Assembly: GCA_015680685.1 (NCBI GenBank)
Contig: MNCI01002250.1
Coordinates: 841,611 to 870,287 of the forward strand
Source of the DNA: Gnetum montanum
Taxonomy: Eukaryota; Streptophyta; Gnetopsida; Gnetales; Gnetaceae
Direction of reading: 5' to 3'
Length of the DNA: 28,677 nt
A model generated the notes under the pieces. That model did not search any database, was not told the DNA's origin, and saw nothing but the letters and a program-made list of their open reading frames with translations. Numbering within the stretch: position 1 is the stretch's first letter; every line of letters begins with the position of its first letter. Shown here piece after piece: positions 21,181 through 28,677 of this stretch. The position numbers and the translations under genes are program-made.

Positions 21181-21465
21181 TGGATGTCCTTTAGCATCTC
21201 AAAAGCCTCCACTTCCTAGCATTGTTTGATCTTTTGTTTGTCTTTAGTAATCAAAGGATTATTGTGGGTCATTTTTGTAAAGGGTGTTGAATTTTTTGGT
21301 CCAAGACACCCATTTTTGTCATTTTTATAAATCTATATAATTCAACACTCAAAGTCAGTTATTTTGAGTTTGTCAGTCAATAATTCCATACCTTTCTGAT
21401 TTTGTAAAGAGCTTGATCCTATTTTTGTTCACTCGAGAACGAGTTTTCATTTAGTTGTGAGGGTA
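21181..21465 (+). other. 3' untranslated part of the gypsy element
   Basis: There is no gene. The last bases before the 3' LTR (GTTGTGAGGGTA) are only mildly purine-rich, so the polypurine tract expected here is absent or badly worn. Confidence 0.5.
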
Positions 21466-22343
21466 TGATGGATCATTTGACAGGCTATATCAACAGGCAT
21501 GTGTTGACGCAACCTCGTCAACATAGCCTCATTGACGCATGGTTTGTCAATGCAGATGTGTTGATGTAATGTCTACTTTTGCCTATATAAATGCACATAC
21601 CCATCACATTTATGGCATGTTAAGTCAATAATGTAGCTAAACTCTTGTGATTTCTTTCTATCAGAGTTAGAGTATTTTCTAAGTTCCCATAGTAGGACTT
21701 CAAGGATTGTATGAATCCTTATTCGAATATCAATGTATCTGAACACTTTGATGTGCTAGCAATAAAGATGAGATTCTTGGAATTCCTTGCAACACTTGAG
21801 AATAGTTTAAATGTTTTTATTCATGCACTTGATTACTTATGCATTTTATATTCATGTCCTTAGTTAATTAATACATTTAATAATAACACATAAGTACGAC
21901 CGCCTCTAACATATCATTAACACTTGGTAATCCTAGTAGTGTTATCGCTTGGTTCATCCAGTAGCTTAACACATGGTAGCCTAGTAGCATTTGTAATGAG
22001 TTCAGGATGTGCATGGAAGGTGGGACTAGATGCTTATGTTAGGATAGTTATGTTAAACCATTAGATAGTTAATTAACTAATTTACAATTAATTACCTTTG
22101 TTTTACACTTAGCTTAAAACAAATAAAACATAAAATATAAATAAAAATCATGTGCCTTGGCTTACACTTAACCATACACTTGAACTTACACAAGTAAAGC
22201 CAAGAAGACAACAATCACATTCCTAAGTCACTATCTTTGCCCATCTGTGCATTTAGGGGCTAAGCCCATAGAATTTGACTAGATTGTTGGTGCAATGCTT
22301 GTGATTCATATGGTTGGGCATAGGGTCTACTTGTTGCTTATCA
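21466..22343 (+). repeat. 3' LTR of the gypsy element
   Basis: It runs from TGATGGATCA to CTTATCA and is colinear with the 5' LTR. TATATAAA lies at 21584-21591, better preserved than in the 5' LTR. Over the stretch starting CTTCAAGGATTG (7508 and 21700) I counted about 16 differences in about 204 bases. The U3 has extra short GTCAA/TTGAC repeats near 21500-21550. Confidence 0.93.
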
Positions 22344-22348
22344 ATGAT
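22344..22348. repeat. Right target-site duplication of the gypsy element
   Basis: ATGAT directly after the 3' LTR pairs with TTGAT at 7296-7300, with one mismatch. It fixes the right end of the element together with the CA terminus. Confidence 0.65.
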
Positions 22349-23104
22349 CAAACCATCTGGGTATTATTCATAGTGTCTAGTTGCACATCTAGAATTTATG
22401 ACAATATTTAACCAACCATCAATGATTTTATTCTTGGTAATCAACCCACTTTGTTTACTTTCTTTCTTTATATTTGGAAGTGTCTTCAACAACTTGTTCT
22501 CTATTCTATTTGGAAGCTTCATTGTGTAGTTGTTTTCTACTAATAAGGGCATAACTATGATTTCTCTTCATGAGTTAAACAATTAATTTATTTATTGCAA
22601 TATTAACTTCCATTTGTTTTGTGGGTTCTTATTTTTATTACAACTTGTTTCTTATTTTGGATTGTTTCTTTCATTTTCTTTGGGAGAGTATTCTTCTTTT
22701 CTTTACAAGAGATGATAACTTATGATAGTGCTTCTAAACAAGGATAAATCTCGAAGCTTTTCCTACTCTAGAAGAGAGGTTTTTAGGATTGGTTGTAAAG
22801 ATTTATGTACAATAATTTCTTAAAAATTATTCATTTTTTTGGGTCTAACACCACCCTATGAGTTAGTTATCTTAATTCTTTTTTACTATTTAGTTCTGAC
22901 ACAATCTTAGACATTTGTCTTTATTCTTGCAAAATCTTATATCTTCTTTTTTATTATATTTTTTATCATCATTATCACATAGCCTTGTCTCAACAACATG
23001 GAGTCTACTATTTTCTTAAAATTTTTTATATTTTCTTTTTTCTTACAAATCATAATTTGATATTGTTTAATAGTTCGAACACATGAACAAACCCTTTGAA
23101 AGTA

Positions 23105-23270
23105 TTTCCCAAAGCTACAATTAATTTCTACATTGCACATGTTCCATTTCTCTAGCATTGAATCAACCATTTTAGACCGTTGAAGGGCTTGTGTGTATAC
23201 TACATCCATGTGTTTGCAAAGCTCCACACTATGTCATCGTAGAGATAAGATAAACATATGCACAATTTGC
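23105..23270. repeat. Dispersed repeat copy A (partner at 24345-24475)
   Basis: CAATTAATTTCTACATTGCACATG (23114-23137) matches CAATTAATTGCTGCATTGCACGTG (about 24360-24383). GAGATAAGATAAACATA...CTGACTCCTTC (about 23241-23281) matches GAGATAAGATAAAGGCATA...CTGACTTCTCC (24440-24476). The order and orientation agree. The two are related copies about 1.2 kb apart, with the SINE-like sequences between them. Minus-strand frames in the two copies do not encode matching proteins. Confidence 0.65.
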
Positions 23271-23520
23271 TGACTCCTTCATACAATTACAATAATATAT
23301 ATCAGGGTGGGGCCTACTCATTAATTTTTGATACCACTTGCATTGACTTACATAGTCGATTCAAATTATTGAGCCCAAAAATCCTTGAAGTGAAATTTTT
23401 TGTTAGAACTGACACTAAATGACTATATGTACTCCTAGGAAATATAACCAACGTAAATGTTTTGTAGAAGTTATGTATAACTTTTATAATTTAGCACTAT
23501 TTAATTTTTGATTAAATCTT

Positions 23521-23800
23521 AATGAGGCATTAGTCCAATGGTAAGCGTCTTAGCATAGATAATTGATGTCATAGGTTGATTCCAAAGGGCAATGCTAAGT
23601 TATAGACAAAAAGATTTTATAAAAGAAATGTTAACACTAGTATGGTTCAATAGAGCTAAAAGGATCTTAGTGGAAATAAGTAAAAATTTCATTTTAAGTT
23701 TTACTAATATTATACATTATAAGCAACTTGAAAATATAAAAAAGATATTAATTTGTCCAAAAATTTTACCACTTTAATACATGAGTTTGAGTGCTCTTAA
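23521..23800 (+). mobile_element. Possible tRNA-derived SINE head
   Basis: AGTCCAATGGT at 23532-23542 fits the pol III A-box consensus RGYNNARYGG exactly. GGTTGATTCC at 23574-23583 is one base short of a B box GGTTCGATTCC. Their spacing (about 40 bp) is right for a tRNA-type promoter. It does not fold as a full tRNA. The 3' end and target duplication are not visible, so the right limit is a guess. Confidence 0.45.
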
Positions 23801-24060
23801 ATTTGGAATCTTAAGCTTGTTGGAAAGATTGTTCTGCAATCTATAAGCTTGTAAAATTTTAGATCAATTAAAATTTATTTAATGATTCAAATATATCCTA
23901 AAAAGGGGTCTTGATTAAAACTATTTAGCAGTAAAAATAGAAATTGGTAATTTACATGATAAATATCTATGTGATCTAAAAGAGAGTTATGGAGGCAATG
24001 AATTTTTTTAACTATTGTATCTTCATCTTAAAATTATCTTAACTACATAAAGTTAACTAA

Positions 24061-24115
24061 CAATGACCTATTACCTTAATGGTATAAGTCTTGGCTTGGT
24101 CATAAATTGAATTAG
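24061..24115 (+). mobile_element. Second tRNA-like head related to the SINE at 23521
   Basis: CCTTAATGGTATAAGTCTTGGC (from 24074) resembles CCAATGGTAAGCGTCTTAGC at 23535, with AATGAC/AATGAG before both. The B box is lost. It may be a fragment of the same SINE family. Confidence 0.3.
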
Positions 24116-24481
24116 CATTTTTTTATAAACTATTATAAATCTTGAGGTATGTTTCAATAATTTAGGGTTCCAATAACCCCTACATAAAGTTCGTTTTTAA
24201 CTAACAACTGAATTTATATTAACATCCAAATCTTACATACCTTCCTTGCAAACCGGTTATATTTTAATTAATATCCGTCATTTGTTTCTCTCACGATTAA
24301 TAAAACACGCTGGCTACTTCTCAAACCCTGTAAAATGATTTTCAGAAGCAATCCATACTGCAATTAATTGCTGCATTGCACGTGCTGTTGACGGTTTTAT
24401 GTGCGGTGCAGTTGTAAAGCTTCGGTTATGTCCCACACAGAGATAAGATAAAGGCATAGCTTCCCTGACTTCTCCCCACAG

Positions 24482-24564
24482 TCATGGAAATATGTGCCGA
24501 TAAAACCATGGCGGGGCACCAAACAATCATGGAAGTATGTGCCGATAAAACCATGGTGCGGCAC
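24482..24564. repeat. 45-bp tandem repeat
   Basis: TCATGGAAATATGTGCCGAT at 24482 recurs as TCATGGAAGTATGTGCCGAT at 24527, continuing through AAAACCATGG and GGCAC. The minus strand would read HGFIGTYFHDC twice, but the surrounding frame is short and I do not support it as a gene. Confidence 0.85.
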
Positions 24565-24916
24565 GGTCATTAACTTTTGGAAGAGGGTTGCATCGAAATA
24601 TCTGAAGTTCTGAAAATCCTCATACATTGACGCAAAACAATGGGCAAGACTTGTGTGAGTAGTTTTGAGCAGCGGATGCGGATTATCAGGGTTTTTGGAT
24701 GGCTGATATTAACCATACATTTATTTTTACCTGGCTTCTTATTTTAAATGACGTGTGGCATTCAAATCCCCATTGCACCTACCTGAAAATTATGTATAAG
24801 TGAAATCAATTGTGCGGTGGTTCGCTGGTTTGTGGTTTGTGTGTATGGCTTGGAAAATCAAATGGCCATGGTTAGCTATACCAACAAGAAATCATAGCAA
24901 CAGTAACTCAGGTACA

Positions 24917-24972
24917 AATAACATAGTTTAGTCAGCATCGTAAAAATAACATAGTTTAATCCGCATCGTAAA
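24917..24972. repeat. 28-bp tandem repeat upstream of gene 2
   Basis: AATAACATAGTTTAGTCAGC starts at 24917 and AATAACATAGTTTAATCCGC at 24945, each followed by ATCGTAAA. It lies about 330-380 bp before the gene 2 start codon, within possible promoter reach. Gene 1 has no equivalent. Confidence 0.88.
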
Positions 24973-25189
24973 ACATCGATTACTATCTTAGATTTGGTGC
25001 TCCAGTAAGCGAGCAACTAAACGCCTATATTATGCCACATCACAAGAACAGAAAATCAGATCAGCAATCACTGAAGTCTTTGAAACCGTCTCGCAATGTC
25101 TGCATCAAACCAAAAAATTCAGCAACGTATTTTTGAATCTGCAGTCAATTAAATCATGCTGAATCAAGGATGGTCCTGCTTGAGAGCTC

Positions 25190-25197
25190 TATAAATC
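25190..25197 (+). promoter_or_regulatory. TATA box of gene 2
   Basis: TATAAATC, in the context GAGCTCTATAAATCAGGCC, lies 107 bases before the ATG. Initiation would fall about 75-80 bases upstream of the start codon, a normal plant 5' UTR. The surrounding bases align with gene 1, where the first T of the box is G. Confidence 0.78.
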
Positions 25198-25296
25198 AGG
25201 CCTGCGGCTGCGATAGGCATTGCAGAATTAACAGAACGAAAGTAAGAGACCCGGAGCTCAAACTTTCAATTATCAGATCATCCGACTGAGAACGCT

Positions 25297-27051
25297 ATGG
25301 CGATGGAGAAAGAAACAGTGAGAGTGCAACCACTGGCAGAAAGATTGACAACAAAGGGCAACTGTGGCTCTCTACCATTGCCGGCGCAATATGTGCAGTC
25401 GGAGGTCGAGAGGGTGCCGGCGGTGTCCGGAAGTGTGCCGGTGATTGATGTATCCCTTCTCCACGGCACGGCGGAGGAGCGCAAAGAAACAGTGAACCGG
25501 ATCGGTGCTGCGTGCCGTGAATGGGGAATCTTCTTCGCCGTGAACCACGGCGTCTCTGGCAAGCTCCTCCAGGAGGTCCGGACCATGGCTGAGGCATTTT
25601 TCCAACTTCCGCAGGCGGAGAAGGAGGCCTACAAAGCACATCGGACGCCGGGGAAGACGGTGGCAGAAGGTTATGCCACCACCGCAGACGGTTATGGCAG
25701 CACCCCGAGCACCGACACGACCCGGAAACTAGGCTGGGTTGATTACTACTTTCATTTGCTTGCGCCTCCTTCGCAGGTTAACCATGCCCTTTGGCCTGGT
25801 CACCATCCTCGCTACCGGTAGTATTTTTATGCTATATGAATTCTTGCTCACCATTCACCTCTTTGAAAAGCTTTGAAAAGCTTTAAACCTTCATCTGTCT
25901 TTAATTTTTAATTGTTGTATTGATTTTCCTTAAAGAATGATGCAATGCTTAAACCATCTTAAACATCCAACCTTTTTTTAATAAGCTGTCATCCGCTTTG
26001 TAGAGTTCAAATCATCTAATACATCATTGGCGTAACTTATATGAGTTGTAAAGCTACTTAATCTTTTTCTATGATATCTTTTGGGTTTTTTTCCTTGCTG
26101 TGATTTATTTTTCCCATATCTTATGTCTTTGGGTTTCTGAAAAGACTGATGTAGCAATTTCTTTAACAGGCTTTGCAGTCTAAACCATCTACAAAATAAA
26201 TTAGTCTCTCATCTGCTTTGCACAATCCAACCATTTAATACACCGTTCCTGTAACTAACAGGAATTCTGAAGACATTCATTTTTTTCCTATGCATCTTTC
26301 TCTTTTTCTCCCTTTTAATGATTTTCTTGAAACAATAAGGTAGCAACCTTTTTCCTCACCTCATGTGCTATCCATAATCCAAGCTATCTGAACCAAAAAA
26401 GGCCACTTCCAGTCTTACTCTCTCTGAAGTCTATGCATAATTTCACATCACGAACAAGGCTTCTTACACAGTTACCTGATATGCAGGGAGACAATGGAGA
26501 AGTACAACGATAACCTAAAACCAGTAGCAAAGGCACTGATGGAAGCCATGGATGAGCACCTGGGTGTTAACTCCGGTAGCCTTGCAAAGGCCATGGGAGG
26601 CATGGACGCCATGGATGTGCTACTGAAACTGAGCTACTACCCACCATGCCCACGTCCAGACCTGGTTTTCGGCGTGACACCGCACACAGATGTGGCAGCA
26701 CTAACTCTGCTACTGACCAACGGTGTCCCCGGACTCAACGTGCGTCGCAGTGACGGTGTCTGGGTTACCGTGGAGGGCCCCGGGCTGGCCGACGGATCGC
26801 TGATTGTGCATATCGGCGACCAACTTAAGATTGCCTCAGCTGGTGCATTCTGCAATGCCCTCCACCGGAGCACCGTGGAGAGTGACCGTGTCCGGATGTC
26901 ATGGCCCGTTTTCTACATGCCGTCGCCTGACACCGTGGTTGAGCCGCTGCCAGAGCTCCTCGGCCAGAGCTCGCTTTCGCCGGAGTTTACCCCGTTGCCT
27001 TACCGTGAATTCATGCATCTCAAGCTCAGCAAAAAGCTCACCTGGATCTAA
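25297..27051 (+). CDS. 2-oxoglutarate/Fe(II)-dependent dioxygenase, FLS/ANS-like (gene 2)
   Basis: This is a two-exon gene: exons 25297-25817 and 26487-27051, with a 669-bp GT-AG intron at the same codon as in gene 1. The product is 361 residues, about 82% identical to gene 1. The iron ligands H240, D242 and H300 and the 2OG-binding R310 and S312 are all present. Tyr150 and Met318 replace the usual FLS His and Glu, as in gene 1, so those changes predate the duplication. Differences cluster at residues about 113-143, before GWVDYYFH: in this loop 15 of 31 positions differ (KAHRTPGKTVAEGYATTADG here). In related enzymes this region helps cover the active site. The reaction would be oxidation of a small phenolic-type substrate with 2-oxoglutarate and O2. 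The exact substrate cannot be read from sequence. An intact frame and a good TATA box suggest an expressed gene. Confidence 0.94.
25940..26350 (+). repeat. Degenerate tandem duplication inside the gene 2 intron
   Basis: AAACCATCT at 25951 and 26182 begins two related blocks. Both continue with GTCATCCGCTTTG or CTCATCTGCTTTG, AATCATCTAATACATC or AACCATTTAATACACC, and GTAACT. The period is about 231 bp. It accounts for much of the extra length over the gene 1 intron (331 bp). Confidence 0.7.
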
Positions 27052-27202
27052 CCCATGATGATAATAAGGGTCCTGGTGCAGTTAATAAGTTAATTAGCAT
27101 GATGTTGTGAATTAGGATAGGGTCTGGGTTAAATGCTTTGGAGGGTAGCACATGTTTGACGAATCAATGCTACCCTACTCTTACATGAAGATCATAAATC
27201 AT

Positions 27203-27208
27203 AATAAA
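27203..27208 (+). terminator. Candidate poly(A) signal of gene 2
   Basis: AATAAA lies 152 bases after the stop codon in AT-rich sequence. It aligns loosely with the AT-rich block downstream of gene 1 rather than with the gene 1 hexamer at 4147. The cleavage site is not determinable. Confidence 0.45.
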
Positions 27209-28195
27209 GACTTCCTGAATGTTATCATATCCAATCTAATGTTAGCTTCCCATTTCTAAGGTATTCTATGCCAATATTCCACGATTTTGGGCACCTGCAA
27301 GGAACTATCATTTTTGCTTTTATGTAACATATTCGGTAAACTACCCTTCAAAATTTGCAATACCAACAAAAACGATATTAAGTTGCAAAATGCTTCCGCT
27401 GCTTTAGACGCTTAGTCAAACTTTGACGAAACGTTTTTCGGACCTGAAACATAAAATAGTATTCACACCAAATTTCAAAAGCAATGTCTGTCTGCTAGTG
27501 GGCATAGTCAACACAAAGGACGCAGACCGTGACATGCCCAAGAAACTCTGGTTCGCCTTGCAACCGTCAATTTTGAAAAGGAGGCCCCTGCGTTAAAAAC
27601 TTTAGAAGCCATCTTGTATTACTGCATCTGTCGTCGTTAGATTTGACCGAGTAAAGTCACAAGATTTTCTGCCCCAAGGAAATGAGGCACTGCCACTATG
27701 CATGGTAATAACGGTTAAGATTACTTCGGACCTTACCTTCTAAAGTGATCATAAAGTGATCATATACGCTAAATAAGTTTGGTGGCTTTCAATTCTTGCT
27801 TGTTGAAACCAAAGCTCCAGCACAAGGGAAGCCCCTCAAGACTTAACAAATATTGAAATGGACATGGATAGTAATTATAACAATGTTGAAATCACTATAA
27901 TAGAGAAGAGTGGGACTTTGCAATGGACACCAATCATCATAAAACCAAACCTCAAAGCGATGTGGGTTGATGATGCCATTCACGTGCAATTTGACATTCA
28001 ATTACAAATAAGAATCACTGACTTAGGTCTCCTATGTGACCAAACCACCACTCAACATTTCATGTGGATAGATTCAACAACCTTAATTTGAGTGTTTCAA
28101 TTGGGTGGTGGAAGTAGTGCAAGGGTTGGAAGGAAGATTCTTAATTTTGGATAATCCTCATGGTATCCATGTTCTAACAAAGTGGATTGGTTACC

Positions 28196-28677
28196 TATGT
28201 ACTAAGAGCAAAATCCTTATGTGATTGTCATTTTAATGCTGGGGGGTGGGTTTCGACCCCGAAAAGAAGTTTTATTGAAATTAAAGGTGCATCAATTACA
28301 ACAACTTGAATAAGGCATAGGGTTAAGGGGAAGGGAAAACTGAGAGCATTGTGAATGAAACTCAGGAAACGCCTTATAAATAAACGAGTATTAAGGGAAG
28401 AAACCCAAGTTGGGGAACAACCAAATGTCCACACATACTGGCTTGTTACAAAATAGAATGACATAGAATTAGATGAGGCAAAGAGCTCTCAATTAAGGAT
28501 AGAAAGTTCCAATGGTGACTCCACATAATGAAAAGGGAAAGCTTCCTTGCAGAGATTACTGATGCTACGTGTAATTGGAACACACAGGTCTTTCCCATAG
28601 GTGCAAGAGATGAACCAATTGATGATTGTCTAGATTGAACTTGGATGCTTGAGATGTGAGTTGAAAATGGGTGAGGC
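28196..28677. other. Right-end intergenic DNA, possible transposon end
   Basis: I see no gene. The boundary GGGGGGTGGGTTTCGACCCC near 28243, and AATAAAACTT on the minus strand about 30 bases further right (about 28270-28279), could be the 3' end of a minus-strand retroelement running off the window. No coding motif supports this. The minus-strand frame at 28228-28464 is not recognisable. Confidence 0.35.

Larger units (their letters stand above)
7301..22343 (+). mobile_element. Full-length decayed Ty3/gypsy LTR retrotransposon, Athila/Tat lineage
   Basis: The element spans 15,043 bp with two same-direction LTRs (853 and 878 bp) bounded by TGATGG...TATCA. It has a degenerate tRNA-Asp primer-binding site and gag, then protease, RT, RNase H and integrase in the gypsy order. 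A long extra frame follows before the 3' LTR. RT features (IYPIVDSEWASPL, FLDGYSGYNQI, LMDDF) and the tRNA-Asp primer point to the Athila/Tat group of non-chromodomain plant gypsy elements. Every coding part carries many stops, so it is inactive. Two solo LTRs of another family are inserted within it, together about 2.0 kb. In about 200 aligned LTR bases I counted about 16 differences, nearly all transitions. It separates the two dioxygenase genes. Confidence 0.93.
22349..25118. other. Intergenic AT-rich DNA with small repeats, no gene
   Basis: I find no supportable gene. The longest frames, on the minus strand near 22364-22552 and 22937-23227, have no motif I recognise. The region contains two tRNA-like SINE heads, a duplicated block (23105-23270 and 24345-24475), two short tandem repeats, and the outer promoter of gene 2 at its right end. 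Confidence 0.6.
25119..28195 (+). repeat. Duplicated segment, copy 2 (holds gene 2)
   Basis: This is the partner of 2319 to about 7020. It lacks the two small insertions and the tandem duplication seen in copy 1, so it shows the ancestral 3' arrangement. Homology fades after TTCTAACAAAGTGG at about 28175. Confidence 0.88.

Noticed and set aside
21453-21465. Polypurine tract before the 3' LTR
   Set aside because: GTTGTGAGGGTA contains too many T bases to call; it may be a decayed tract.
22364-23227. Minus-strand frames of 62 and 96 codons after the 3' LTR
   Set aside because: No recognisable motif, and a related repeat copy at 24345-24475 does not preserve the frame.
23521-23583. Functional tRNA gene
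   Set aside because: The B box is defective, and no acceptor stem or anticodon arm can be formed from the flanks.
28238-28280. GGGGGGTGGG...CGACCCCG boundary as an LTR or LINE end
   Set aside because: Only one end is in the window and no coding or terminal repeat evidence supports a class.

Overview
This is plant nuclear DNA, most likely from a gymnosperm such as a conifer. The lineage is inferred, from a widely spaced gene pair, one old and extensively mutated LTR retrotransposon, and nested solo LTRs; nothing in the window names the species. The window holds two intact protein genes, both on the + strand. They are tandem paralogues of a 2-oxoglutarate/Fe(II) dioxygenase in the flavonol synthase/anthocyanidin synthase (FLS/ANS) group.

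Layout. Positions 1-2318 are AT-rich with no gene, only local repeats. Gene 1 (exons 2535-3055 and 3387-3951) lies in a segment of about 4.7 kb (2319 to about 7020). A diverged copy of that segment (25119 to about 28195) carries gene 2 (exons 25297-25817 and 26487-27051). Both genes encode 361 residues and split at the same codon, and the proteins are about 82% identical by hand count. The 3' side of copy 1 has grown by two small insertions (5075-5417 and 5463-5735), each visible as an insertion because copy 2 keeps the empty site, and by a partial tandem duplication (4741-6141 and 6142 to about 6640).

Between the genes sits one Ty3/gypsy element, 7301-22343 (15,043 bp), of the Athila/Tat type. 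It has TG...CA LTRs (7301-8153 and 21466-22343), a 4-of-5 target duplication, a decayed tRNA-Asp primer-binding site, remnants of gag, protease, RT, RNase H and integrase, and a further 2.76-kb reading frame after pol (18421-21180). The decay is nearly all point mutation. The third frame has about 33 premature stops but no frameshift, and the stops are mostly TAG, as expected from deamination of methylated CAG (CHG) sites. Two solo LTRs of another family (8340-9222 and 11371-12495), each with its own perfect 5-bp target duplication, are nested inside it. They carry arrays of the palindrome GCGATATCGC next to a minus-strand TATA box. An assembly gap (12159-12305) lies in the second.

Taking out the retroelement would bring the two dioxygenase genes from 22.8 kb to about 7.7 kb apart, a local tandem duplication later stretched by transposons. 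The paralogues differ in promoter (gene 2 has a clear TATA box; the matching site in gene 1 has lost its first T and the promoter has an internal duplication) and in a substitution-rich loop before the conserved GWVD motif. That fits diverging expression and substrate use. The remaining intergenic DNA (22349-25118 and 28196-28677) holds small repeats and two tRNA-like SINE heads, but no gene I can support.
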